DNA of 64,000 nucleotides from Streptomyces chryseus (GTDB lineage Bacteria > Actinomycetota > Actinomycetes > Streptomycetales > Streptomycetaceae): contig NZ_BMVO01000008.1 in the NCBI RefSeq assembly GCF_014650755.1, positions 124,001-188,000 of the forward strand, written 5' to 3'. Every line of letters starts with the position of its first letter. Position 1 is the stretch's first letter. A program made the position numbers and the translations under genes. Positions 1 to 8,292 of this stretch are shown here, one piece after another. The notes beneath the pieces were generated by a model, which worked only from the letters and a program-made list of their open reading frames with translations, searched no databases and was not told the origin of the DNA.

Positions 1-86
1 GGCAGTGGCAGCTCGACGGCGTCCGCGACGCCGACGTGCCCGGCCTGATGGCCCGCACGATGACGATGCTGCGGGAACTGCCGTGA
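1..86 (+). CDS. 3' end of an unidentified operon gene (partial)
   Basis: Only the last 27 codons and the TGA (84-86) of a gene entering from the left are present; the tail begins QWQLDGVRDADVPG and ends MLRELP. This is too short to assign to a family. Its stop overlaps the GTG start of the next gene (GTGA at 83-86), so it is almost certainly translated from the same mRNA as the aromatic-catabolism genes that follow. The product could be another enzyme of that pathway, but that is inference from position only. Confidence 0.6.
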   Translation, partial: QWQLDGVRDADVPGLMARTMTMLRELP

Positions 87-1087
87 CGCCCCCGACCGTC
101 GACGTGCACGCACACGTCCTGCTGCCCGAGGTCGACGCGCTGGTGGCGGACCTGCCGGGACTCGCCGGGGCGAGGGCGCTGGACGCCCGCCGCAACGGTC
201 CCGCCGCCCTCGCCGTCAGCGGCCCCATGGTGCGCGAACGCCTCCCCGCGCTGACCGACACCGCCGTGCGTCTGGCCGCGATGGACGCCCAGGGCGTCGA
301 CGTCCAGCTGGTCAGCCCCTCCCCCTCGCACTACCACTACTGGGCCGACGAGGGGACGGCCGAGAAGGTGTGCCGGCTCGCCAACGAGGCGACGGCCGCG
401 CACTGCTCGGCCGCACCCGGCCGGTTGCGCGGGCTGGGGATCGTACCCCTCCAGCACCCGGACCTGGCCGTGCGCGCACTCGACCACGCCCTGGCGCAGG
501 GTCTTTCCGGAGTGGAGATCTCCAGTCACGCTCCGGGACGCGAGCTCTCCGACCCCGCCTACGCGCCGTTCTGGGCACGGGCCGAGGAGACGGGCGCGAT
601 CGTCTTCCTGCACCCCTTCGGCTGCACGCTCGACGAGCGTCTGGACCAGTGGTACCTGTCCAACACCGTGGGCCAGCCCACCGAGAACGCCGTCGCGCTC
701 TCGCACCTGATCTTCTCCGGGGTGCTGGACCGGCACCCCGGTCTGCGGCTGATCGCGGCGCACGGCGGCGGCTACCTGCCCACCCACATCGGCCGCTCCG
801 ACCACGCGTGGTCGGCCCGCTCCGACGCGGGCGCCGGCTGCGCGCATCCACCGAGCAGCTACCTGAAGCGGCTGTACTTCGACTCCCTGGTGCACGCCCC
901 GCACGTCCTGCGGGAGCTGGTCCGGGCCGCCGGGGCGGACCGCGTGCTGCTCGGCTCGGACTTCCCGTTCGACATGGGCGCCGAGGACCCGGTGGCCGCC
1001 CTGCGCGCCGCGCGTCTTTCCGCTGCCGACTTCGACGCCGTACGCGGCGGCAACGCTTCCACCCTGCTCAACCTCGCCCTCGTCTGA
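83..1087 (+). CDS. ACMSD-type amidohydrolase / metal-dependent decarboxylase
   Basis: This 334-aa protein belongs to the amidohydrolase superfamily, closest in pattern to 2-amino-3-carboxymuconate-6-semialdehyde decarboxylase and related aromatic-acid decarboxylases. The metal-binding pattern is visible and well placed: HxH at residues 9 and 11, His177 in FLHPFG, His227 in AAHGGG and Asp293 in LGSDFPFD, close to the ACMSD ligand positions. The GTG at 83 is chosen because the longer frame from base 5 overlaps the upstream gene and the metal motif then falls at the usual residues 9-11. The stop TGA is followed at once by AGGAGG, the ribosome site of the dioxygenase gene. With the ring-cleavage enzyme and fumarylacetoacetase-type hydrolase downstream, a role on a carboxylated ring or ring-cleavage product is likely. 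The exact substrate is not visible. Confidence 0.85.
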   Translation: MTPPTVDVHAHVLLPEVDALVADLPGLAGARALDARRNGPAALAVSGPMVRERLPALTDTAVRLAAMDAQGVDVQLVSPSPSHYHYWADEGTAEKVCRLANEATAAHCSAAPGRLRGLGIVPLQHPDLAVRALDHALAQGLSGVEISSHAPGRELSDPAYAPFWARAEETGAIVFLHPFGCTLDERLDQWYLSNTVGQPTENAVALSHLIFSGVLDRHPGLRLIAAHGGGYLPTHIGRSDHAWSARSDAGAGCAHPPSSYLKRLYFDSLVHAPHVLRELVRAAGADRVLLGSDFPFDMGAEDPVAALRAARLSAADFDAVRGGNASTLLNLALV

Positions 1088-1100
1088 GGAGGAACCCGCC

Positions 1101-2039
1101 ATGAGCGCACGTCTGCTCACCCACCTGCGGCACGTCGACCTCGCCGTGCCCGACTACGACACACAGCTCGACTTCTACGCGGGCGTCTGGGGCCTCACCC
1201 AGGTCGCCGAGGACTCCGGCATCTCCTTCCTCGCCGCCGAGGGCTCCCCGGAGCAGTACGTCGTACGGCTCCGCAAGGCCGACGAGAAGCGCCTCGACCT
1301 CGTCTCGTACGGCGCCGCCACCCCCGCCGACGTCGACACCCTGGCGGAGGAACTCCTCGCAGGCGGCGTCCGGTTGATCTCCCGGCCGGGCAAGGTCGAC
1401 ACCCCGGGCGGCGGCTACGGCTTCCGTTTCTTCGACGTCGACGGCCGCACCATCGAGGTCTCCGCGGACGTCGGGGTGCGCCGGCACCGCAAGGTCGAGG
1501 AGAAGGAGGCCATCCCGGTGAAGCTGTCGCACGTGGTCCTCAACTCCCCCGACCTCAACCGCACGCGCGCCTGGTACGAGCGGCACCTCGGCTTCCGGCT
1601 CTCCGACACGCTGTCCTCCCCGCACATGGGCGAGGTCATGCACTTCATGCGCATCAGCAACCAGCACCACTCCATGGCGATCGCGCAGGGCCCGCACACC
1701 GCCCTGCACCACATCTCCTTCGAGATGCGCGGCCTCGACGAGTACCTGCGCGGCTCCGGCCGGGTCATCCGCGCCGGCCACCGCAAGATCTGGGGACCGG
1801 GCCGCCACCTGGCCGGCGACAACACCTTCACGTACTTCCTCGATCCGCACGGCAACACCGTCGAATACACCACCGAACTGGAGGAGCTGGACGAGGACAC
1901 CTGGCACCCGCACGTCTACGACTTCTCGCAGCCCGAGGTCACCGACCAGTGGGGCACGGCGAACCCGATGAACGAGCTCATCGCCAAGGAGTCGTTCAAC
2001 GACCCCGACCGCGGCGTCTTCGTCGCCCCGCCGGTGTGA
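1101..2039 (+). CDS. Two-domain VOC extradiol ring-cleavage dioxygenase
   Basis: This 312-aa protein has two vicinal-oxygen-chelate modules (about residues 6-125 and 140-275), the arrangement of type I extradiol dioxygenases such as catechol 2,3- and 2,3-dihydroxybiphenyl 1,2-dioxygenase. Candidate Fe(II) ligands lie in the C-terminal module: His144 (KLSHVVL), His203/204 (LHHISFE) and Glu255 (NTVEYTTE). It should open an aromatic diol ring with O2 next to the hydroxyls. An AGGAGG ribosome site at 1087-1092 sits at good spacing from the ATG, and only 13 bases separate it from the amidohydrolase, so the genes form an operon. The ring substrate cannot be read from the sequence. Confidence 0.87.
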   Translation: MSARLLTHLRHVDLAVPDYDTQLDFYAGVWGLTQVAEDSGISFLAAEGSPEQYVVRLRKADEKRLDLVSYGAATPADVDTLAEELLAGGVRLISRPGKVDTPGGGYGFRFFDVDGRTIEVSADVGVRRHRKVEEKEAIPVKLSHVVLNSPDLNRTRAWYERHLGFRLSDTLSSPHMGEVMHFMRISNQHHSMAIAQGPHTALHHISFEMRGLDEYLRGSGRVIRAGHRKIWGPGRHLAGDNTFTYFLDPHGNTVEYTTELEELDEDTWHPHVYDFSQPEVTDQWGTANPMNELIAKESFNDPDRGVFVAPPV

Positions 2040-2141
2040 CCGTCCCGCATCCCGAACCCCGGGGGCGCGGCAGTGGTGTCACCGCCCTGGCCGCCCACCG
2101 CGCCCCCGGCCCGCCGGCCTCCCGCCCACAGGAGTCACATC

Positions 2142-3113
2142 ATGCGTTTCGCCGCTTACGAACACCGGCACCGCCCGCGCGTGGCCGTCGTGGAAGAGGA
2201 CGGCACCCTCTTCCCCCTGCCCGGCGTCACCTCGCTCACCGCTCTGCTCACGGAGGCCGACGGCCTGCCGGGCCTGCTCGCCGCCGGAGCGGCGGCGCTC
2301 GACGTGCCGCCCGGCCCCCACGTCTCACAGGTACGACTGTCTCCCCCGCTCCAGCCGACCTCGGTGCGGGACTTCGTCACCTTCGAGGAACACGTGGAAG
2401 GCGTACGACGGTCGGTGGACGGCGCCGGCGGTGTCCCCGAGCAGTGGTACGCGGCGCCGACCTTCTACTTCACCAACCCGCACGCCGTCTTCGGCCCCCA
2501 CGACGACATTCCCGTGCCACCCGGCTCCACCGCCCTGGACTTCGAGCTGGAGGTCGGTGCGGTCGTCGGCCGCGAGGGCCGCGACCTCACCCCCGAGCAG
2601 GCCCGCGACCACATCGTCGGCTACACCGTCTTCAACGACTGGTCCGCGCGCGACCTGCAGGCGGCGGAGATGAGGGTCGGCCTCGGCCCCTGCAAGGGCA
2701 AGGACACCGCCACGACCCTCGGCCCCTGTCTGGTCACCGCCGACGAGCTGGAGCCGTACCGGGACACCGACGGTTTCCTGCGCCTCGCCCTGACCGCCGA
2801 GGTCAACGGCGAGACGGTCGGCGAGGACCTGCTGTCCCACATGAGCTGGACCTTCGAAGAAATGACCGCTTACGCCTCCCGGGGCACCCGCGTCGTGCCC
2901 GGCGACGTCCTCGGCTCCGGCACCTGCGGCAACGGCGGCTGCCTGGCCGAACTGTGGGGCCTGCGCGGCGAGCGGAACCCGCCGCCGCTGAAGCCCGGGG
3001 ACACCGTCACCCTCACCGTCGAGGGCATCGGCGCCGTCTCCAACACCGTGGTGGCGGGTGCCGCGCCGGTGTTCCTGCCCGCCGCTCGGCGCCGCGACCG
3101 GGAGCGGCCGTGA
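2142..3113 (+). CDS. Fumarylacetoacetate hydrolase (FAH) family protein
   Basis: This 323-aa protein of the FAH superfamily probably hydrolyses, hydrates or decarboxylates the ring-fission product made by the preceding dioxygenase. The acidic metal site typical of the family is visible as the ELEVGAVVG segment with FNDWSARDLQ downstream. The LGSGTCGNGGC stretch replaces the GSGT...G pattern of FAHD/HpcE proteins. The ATG at 2142 is preferred over the upstream GTG (2073) because AGGAG lies 7 bases before it and the extra residues are low-complexity Pro/Ala. About 100 bases separate it from the dioxygenase gene, but orientation and function argue for one transcription unit. Confidence 0.87.
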   Translation: MRFAAYEHRHRPRVAVVEEDGTLFPLPGVTSLTALLTEADGLPGLLAAGAAALDVPPGPHVSQVRLSPPLQPTSVRDFVTFEEHVEGVRRSVDGAGGVPEQWYAAPTFYFTNPHAVFGPHDDIPVPPGSTALDFELEVGAVVGREGRDLTPEQARDHIVGYTVFNDWSARDLQAAEMRVGLGPCKGKDTATTLGPCLVTADELEPYRDTDGFLRLALTAEVNGETVGEDLLSHMSWTFEEMTAYASRGTRVVPGDVLGSGTCGNGGCLAELWGLRGERNPPPLKPGDTVTLTVEGIGAVSNTVVAGAAPVFLPAARRRDRERP

Positions 3114-3204
3114 GCGACCGGCGGTCTTCGGGCCCCTCCCGAGCGAGGAAGACCGGGCCGCACTCGCCACCGACGTGCGCGGGGCCGGGCGGTGGTGCTG
3201 TCGG

Positions 3205-4431
3205 TCAGGTTCCGGGCCGGGCGGGATCGTCCGTCCGGACGCCCGGGAGGCGGGCGTAGGCGCGGCCGATCGGTTCGGCGCTCAGCCCGTGCAGCAGGAT
3301 GCTGAGCATGACGGTCATCACCATCACCCGGGCGATGAAGTCGGCGCTGCGTGCGGGCAGTTCGACGGCCGCGAGGAGCCCGAAGACGATCGATGTCACG
3401 CCTCTCGGGCCCAGCCAGCCCAGGAACAGCTTGTCGCGCGGGGGCAGCCCCGTGCCCGTGAGCACGAGCAGCACGGGGATCGCGCGCACCAGGGCGACGG
3501 AGACGAGCGCGTACAGGATCACGGAGAGGTGGAACCCGTCCCAGAACACCTCGTTCACGATCTGCCCGAACACGAACCACAGCGCGAGGGACATCAGAGC
3601 GACCAGGTCGTCCGTCATCCGCACCGCGTCCGCCGGAAGGTGGCGCATGGCGGGCGCGATGCAGACGCCCGCGACGAAGGACGCCACGAAGCCGTTGCCG
3701 CCGAGTGCCGAGGAAAGCGTGTAGGCGGCCACGGGGACGGTCAGTACGCCGAGCCTCGTCGCCGCGTGCTGCGTCCAGCCGCTCGCCCAGGACCTGCGCA
3801 GCAGCCACCCGGCCACGTATCCGACGACGGAACCGACAGCGACGGCCCAGCCCGCCGACGCGACCGCGTTCAGCAGTGCTTCCGTGTAATCAGCGCTCCT
3901 GGTGCGTGACTCGACCGCGGCGGCCAGGCACAGGAGGAACACCGGCGAGACGATCCCGTCGTTCAGGCCCCCTTCGACGTTGAGCACGTCGCGCAGCCGG
4001 GCCGGGATTCTCCTGTCCCGTACGACGGCCGCCGTGGGGGCCAGGTCCAGGGGGACGACGACGGTCGCCAGGACGGCCAGGACCCACCCGGGCTGCTCGG
4101 GGAAGAAGGCGTACGCGGTCAGGAAGGCGAGGCACAGGGTCAGGGGCAGCGCACCGCCGAGCAGGCGCGCGACGATCCCCCTCTCCCTGCGGATGACGCC
4201 CCCGGGGACTTCGGTGGCGTCGACGAAGAGGAGCAGCGCCAGTACGACTTCCACCGCGTGTTCGAAGCCGGCCGTGTCGAACTCGAAGCGCAGCGGGGGG
4301 TCCGAACCGCCGGTCATGGCGATACCGGCCGCCATCATGGCGATCGGGGCGGTGACACTCCATCGCGCCAGCCGGTGCGAGAGGACGGCCCAGACGAACA
4401 GAATGCCCGCGATGACAGTGACGGCAAGCAT
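3205..4431 (-). CDS. CPA1-family cation:proton antiporter
   Basis: This 408-aa integral membrane protein has about 11-13 hydrophobic segments and fits the monovalent cation/proton antiporter-1 (NhaP-like) family. The family's central motif is seen as VLNVEGGLNDG, with the Asn-Asp pair that carries cation/proton binding, and the earlier LFVDATEVP helix. It would exchange Na+ or K+ for H+ across the plasma membrane. The ATG at 4431 is preferred (AGGA just upstream); a GTG at 4458 would add nine residues but has no properly spaced ribosome site. The gene converges on the aromatic operon and is not obviously in an operon with its neighbours. Confidence 0.85.
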   Translation of the reverse strand: MLAVTVIAGILFVWAVLSHRLARWSVTAPIAMMAAGIAMTGGSDPPLRFEFDTAGFEHAVEVVLALLLFVDATEVPGGVIRRERGIVARLLGGALPLTLCLAFLTAYAFFPEQPGWVLAVLATVVVPLDLAPTAAVVRDRRIPARLRDVLNVEGGLNDGIVSPVFLLCLAAAVESRTRSADYTEALLNAVASAGWAVAVGSVVGYVAGWLLRRSWASGWTQHAATRLGVLTVPVAAYTLSSALGGNGFVASFVAGVCIAPAMRHLPADAVRMTDDLVALMSLALWFVFGQIVNEVFWDGFHLSVILYALVSVALVRAIPVLLVLTGTGLPPRDKLFLGWLGPRGVTSIVFGLLAAVELPARSADFIARVMVMTVMLSILLHGLSAEPIGRAYARLPGVRTDDPARPGT

Positions 4432-4667
4432 GGCATCCTGCGCTTTCCGGCTGGGCACCTTTCCCGGTGTACGCGCAGCTTAGAGCGGGATGTGGGCTCT
4501 GCGGGGCGGAGCACGCCGGTGGACCGGCACCTGCGCGGGGTGCGCCCGGCGGCGTGCCGTGCCTCCCGCGCGGGCGATCGTCGATCGTGGCGGGCGGCAG
4601 AGCCGCCGCGGTCGTCCCCTGGTGCCGCTGGTGCCGCTCCGCCGGTCTTCGCACTGCCCCGAGGGGG

Positions 4668-6395
4668 TCAGCCGTCGGCGGCGTGGATGTTCAGCACCGC
4701 GCCGTCGAAGTCAGCGGCGAGGTAGCCGGATGAGCTGTACTCGTCGGTGAAGTAGATGTTGACCGTGGGCACGCTCTCGAAGACGGGGCGGCGGAGGACG
4801 ACGTAACGCATGGTCGGTTCGGGGATGCCGAGTTCCTGGTCGGCCTTCCGGAAGAGCGCCGGCAGCTTGTCCCAGTCGACCTCGCTGATGTCGATCGGGG
4901 CTTCGTCCCCGCCGATGACGGTACCGCCGGGGCCTTCCTTGGCCGCGTATCCGTTCCGGTACACGAAGCGGTCGTACTTCGTCCGGCTGCCCGGGACCGG
5001 GACGTTGGCGATCGCGTACTCCTCGTAGACCGTGAACTCGAAGAACTTCGTCGTCCGTGTCTCGGCCTTGAGTGCGGTGATCGCCTCCCGCACTCTCTTG
5101 GGCGTCAGGAGGTTCTTCGTCTGCTTGGACGGCGGCAATGACGCCTGCGCCGGCTGTTCGGTGGCCTTCGGATCTGTCGTCTTCGCGGTGTCCTTGCCGC
5201 CGGTGGCACCCGTCGTCGAGGCGGGATTCTCCTTCCGGTCCGCGCGGAACAGACCGCTGTCGAGAGGCAGGGCGCTCACCAGAGTCGCCAGCGCCGCCAC
5301 CAGCACCGCGGCGGTCAGCGCCGGTACCGCCCACCGGTTGCGTCGCGGCCGGGACGAGCCGTGGTGCGACGACAGGTCGGGGACGGTCCCCGGAACCGGC
5401 GGAGGGCCGAAACCGGACGGCGGGGCGGTCGAGGGCGGAGGGCTCGACGGCCACGGTGGTGCGGGGTGTGCCGCCGGGGCGTCGTGCACGGTGTCGGCCT
5501 GGGGCACGGCGGGCTGTGGGGGCCGCGGTGCGGCCGTCGGGTGGCAGGCGTCCGCGCCGCGTCCGGCGTCGGTGAACATCCGCTCCAGCCGCGCCGCGTC
5601 CGGCCGTGCGGCGGTGTCCCGTGTGAGCAGGGCCGTGAGCACCGGGGTGAGCGGTCCGGACCGCACGGGCGCGGGGACCGGCTCGTCGAGGACCGCGACG
5701 AGGGTCGACAGGCTCGTCTCGCGCCGCAGCGGGTGCCATCCCTCCACAGCGGTGTAGAGCAGCATGCCGAGGGACCACAGGTCGGAGGCCGGGTTGCCCT
5801 CCTCGCCGCGGATGCGCTCGGGTGCGATGTACTCGGGCGAGCCGATGAGGTCGCCGGTGGCGGTCAGGCTGGTCGACTCGCGCAGTACGGCGATGCCGAA
5901 GTCGGTGAGGACGGGGCTGCCGTCGGGCCGCAGAAGGACGTTGGCCGGCTTCACGTCCCGGTGGTGGATGCCCGCGCCGTGGGCGGCGCGGAGGGCGGAC
6001 AGCACCCCGCGTCCCACGACCAGTGCCTCCGTGACGCTCAACGGGCCCTGGGCCAGGCGCTCGTGCAGGGACTGCCCCGGGACCAGTTCCATGACGATCC
6101 ACGGGTGGGGGCCGTCGGACGAGTCCACGATGTGATGGATGGTGACCACATGGGGATGGGCGAGCCGGGCGAGGGCCCGTGCCTCCCGCAGTACGCGCTC
6201 ACTGAGCACGCGCGCCCGGGCGGGGTCCGCCTCCGCCGCCGCGGGGTCGGGCGACCGTACTTCCTTCAGTGCCACTTCGCGGTGGAGCACTACGTCCCGG
6301 GCCCGCCACACGGTGCCCATGCCGCCGCTGCCCAGTCTGGCGAGCAGTTCGAACCGGCCGTCGATCAGCCGTCTGCCGGCCTCCTTGGTGTTCAT
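4668..6395 (-). CDS. Membrane-anchored Ser/Thr protein kinase, PknB-type
   Basis: This 575-aa kinase has an N-terminal cytosolic catalytic domain (about 10-275), a Pro-rich linker, one transmembrane helix (about 354-376, WAVPALTAAVLVAALATLV) and an extracellular C-terminal domain of about 190 residues. All catalytic motifs are present: glycine loop GSGGMG, Lys44 (VALKEV), HHRDVKPAN with the catalytic Asp near 146, and DFG near 164. It should phosphorylate Ser/Thr targets in response to something sensed outside the membrane; the outer domain has no PASTA repeats and I do not recognise it. No strong Shine-Dalgarno precedes the ATG, so it may be leaderless. It is divergent from the GH15 remnant. 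Confidence 0.92.
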   Translation of the reverse strand: MNTKEAGRRLIDGRFELLARLGSGGMGTVWRARDVVLHREVALKEVRSPDPAAAEADPARARVLSERVLREARALARLAHPHVVTIHHIVDSSDGPHPWIVMELVPGQSLHERLAQGPLSVTEALVVGRGVLSALRAAHGAGIHHRDVKPANVLLRPDGSPVLTDFGIAVLRESTSLTATGDLIGSPEYIAPERIRGEEGNPASDLWSLGMLLYTAVEGWHPLRRETSLSTLVAVLDEPVPAPVRSGPLTPVLTALLTRDTAARPDAARLERMFTDAGRGADACHPTAAPRPPQPAVPQADTVHDAPAAHPAPPWPSSPPPSTAPPSGFGPPPVPGTVPDLSSHHGSSRPRRNRWAVPALTAAVLVAALATLVSALPLDSGLFRADRKENPASTTGATGGKDTAKTTDPKATEQPAQASLPPSKQTKNLLTPKRVREAITALKAETRTTKFFEFTVYEEYAIANVPVPGSRTKYDRFVYRNGYAAKEGPGGTVIGGDEAPIDISEVDWDKLPALFRKADQELGIPEPTMRYVVLRRPVFESVPTVNIYFTDEYSSSGYLAADFDGAVLNIHAADG

Positions 6396-6637
6396 AGCGG
6401 GTCAGCTTACGAGCAGCGCGCCCACGGCCGGTATCGCCCTTCGGGTAGGCGCATTTCCGCAGGTTGAAGGGGGGTGCGGGGTGCGGATCCGGGTCTCGCC
6501 GAGTGTCGCCCGCGGGCCGGCCCGGTGCGCGGACGGCGTCGCCCGTCTGCCGCGACCGGCGCGCGCCGGCTGCACGACGCCCCTCGACTGGTCCTCTCCG
6601 CACCCCGGCCGTAGCTCCGGCGAAAGGACCCGCCGCC

Positions 6638-7660
6638 ATGCGTCGTTATCCGCCGATCGCGGACCATGGGCTCATCGGCGATCTGCAGACCTGCGCGCTG
6701 GTGTCGTCCGACGGTGTGGTCGACTGGTTCCGCGCTCCACGGTTCGACTCGCCCAGCATCTTCGCCTCGCTGCTCGACCACGATCGCGGCGGTCACTTCT
6801 CGATCACGGTGGACGTGCCGGGGACGACCGTACGGCAGCTGTACCTGGCGGACACGGCCGTACTGATCACCCGGTTCATGACACCCGACGGCGTCGGGGA
6901 GGTCGTCGACTTCATGCCCGTCGACCAGCCGGAGCGAGCCACCGACCGGCACCGTCTCGTACGGGCGATGCGGGTGGTGCGCGGCACCGTGCGGTTCGGC
7001 GTGGAGTGCCGGCCGCGGTTCGACCACGGGCGCGCGCCCCACCGGCCGACGCTCGACGACGGCGCCGCCCGCTTCCACGGCCCTGGCGTCGACGTCCATC
7101 TGCAGACCGCCGGACCCCTCTCGCTGCGGCGCGACGGTGACGACGTGCGCGCCGAGGTCGTGCTGAGAAAGGGTGAGCTGGCGGCGACGGCGCTCACCGT
7201 GTGCGCGGCCGGTGGGGAAGCGCCGCGGCCCTTCACCGCGGGAGGCGCGCGGGCGGAGTTCACCGCCGTGTGGGAGTTCTGGCACCGCTGGATCGGGCGT
7301 TCCCGGTACCGGGGCCGCTGGCAGGGGGCCGTCAACCGTTCGGCCGTCACCCTCAAGCTGCTGACGTACGCCCCGACCGGCGCCCCGGTCGCCGCCGCCA
7401 CGGTGGGCCTGCCCGAGCAGATCGGCGGCGAGCGGAACTGGGACTACCGGTACACCTGGATCCGTGACGCCTCGCTGTCCGTGGGGGCGTTGTACGGCCT
7501 GGGCTTCACCGAGGAGGCGGACGTCTTCCGCTACGCGGCCCTGGCCCTGGACGAGGCGAGAGAGGACATGCGGCGGCGAACCCCGCTCGGCGGACGCGAC
7601 GAGCCGCCCCGGGACGCCGAGCGGTCCTGCCGGACGGCTGTCTCTATAGGCTTGACGGGT
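6638..7660 (+). pseudogene. Truncated GH15 glucoamylase/trehalase-like gene
   Basis: The N-terminal half of a GH15 glycoside hydrolase is clear (MRRYPPIADHGLIGDL..., WFRAPRFDSPSIF, then GGERNWDYRYTWIRDAS at about 268-284). GH15-like sequence stops near residue 298 (FTEEADVF, base about 7530). Family members run to about 600 aa, and the catalytic glutamates sit in the missing part of the (alpha/alpha)6 barrel, so no active enzyme can be made. The frame stays open past the junction, but the residues are unrelated and soon overlap the MarR gene in another frame. The ATG at 6638 has GAAAGGA 9 bases upstream, so the intact 5' end may still be expressed. I read this as a deletion derivative. Confidence 0.75.
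7645..7650 (+). promoter_or_regulatory. -10 box of a leaderless marR promoter
   Basis: TATAGG lies 8 bases before the GTG of the MarR gene, so transcription would start at or next to the start codon. There is no Shine-Dalgarno in front of that GTG. No convincing -35 box was seen. Confidence 0.45.
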
Positions 7661-8150
7661 GGCGAGCACAGAGAACGAGCAAGCGGCGGACACCCCCGAG
7701 CGGGCCGACGGGCGCGCGTTGCACGCGTTCGCGGTGCAGTTGCGCCGCATGAACGGCCAGATCAACCGGCTCTCGCACGCCTTCGCGGCCGACCAGGGCC
7801 TGCACGCCACCGATGTCCAGGCGCTCGCCGCGATCCTGGATTCGGAGACACCGCTCACCCCGGGGCGTCTGCGGGAACACCTCGGCCTCACCTCGGGGGC
7901 GGTCACCGCGTGCCTGGACCGTCTGGAACGGGCGGGGCACGTCCGCAGGGCACGCGAGAGCGCCGACCGCCGGGTCGTACACCTGCATTACCTCCCCGAA
8001 GCCAGGTCGGCGGCGCGCGGTCATTTCATGCCGCTGGCCACCGCGACCGCCCGCGCCCAGCAGCAGTTCGACAGCGACGAGCTGGCGACGGCGCTGCGCT
8101 TCCTCGCCGTGCTGAACGACGAACTGGATCACCTGCGCCCCGAACGCTGA
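7659..8150 (+). CDS. MarR-family transcriptional regulator
   Basis: This 163-aa winged-helix regulator has the MarR core at about residues 45-125: LTPGRLREHLGLTSGAVTACLDRLERAGHVRRARESADRRVVHL contains the recognition helix and the wing with its DRR motif. It would bind a palindromic operator as a dimer and be released by a small ligand. The GTG start lies just after a TATAGG box and lacks a Shine-Dalgarno, consistent with leaderless translation. The next gene downstream is an MMPL exporter, and a good 27-base palindrome lies between them (8230-8256), so it most likely represses that exporter. Confidence 0.88.
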   Translation: MASTENEQAADTPERADGRALHAFAVQLRRMNGQINRLSHAFAADQGLHATDVQALAAILDSETPLTPGRLREHLGLTSGAVTACLDRLERAGHVRRARESADRRVVHLHYLPEARSAARGHFMPLATATARAQQQFDSDELATALRFLAVLNDELDHLRPER

Positions 8151-8229
8151 GCTCACCTCTCCTCCCGCGCATCCGGATCGGGGGAGTCGGACGAAGTAGC
8201 GACTGAAGACCGTTCCACACCCCGGCCGC

Positions 8230-8256
8230 AAAGTACTTCGATAATTGAGATACTTT
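8230..8256. promoter_or_regulatory. Palindromic operator, probable MarR site
   Basis: Inverted repeat centred at 8243 with arms AAAGTA...TACTTT (extended by C8229/G8257) and internal TTCGAT/ATTGAG halves; 10 of 13 base pairs are symmetrical. It lies between the MarR gene and the MMPL ATG, 37 bases before that start. It is strikingly AT-rich for this genome, as MarR operators usually are. Assignment to the adjacent regulator is inference. Confidence 0.6.
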
Positions 8257-8292
8257 GCCATTGAGAGGCTTTTCCCTTCACTCAGGAGTGCA

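Noticed and set aside
2073..2141. Upstream GTG start for the FAH-family gene
   Set aside because: Adds Pro/Ala-rich residues and lacks a ribosome site, whereas ATG 2142 has AGGAG.
3110..3259. GTG overlapping the FAH-family stop that could begin a small gene
   Set aside because: The product is Ser/Gly/Arg/Pro filler that overlaps the end of the antiporter gene.
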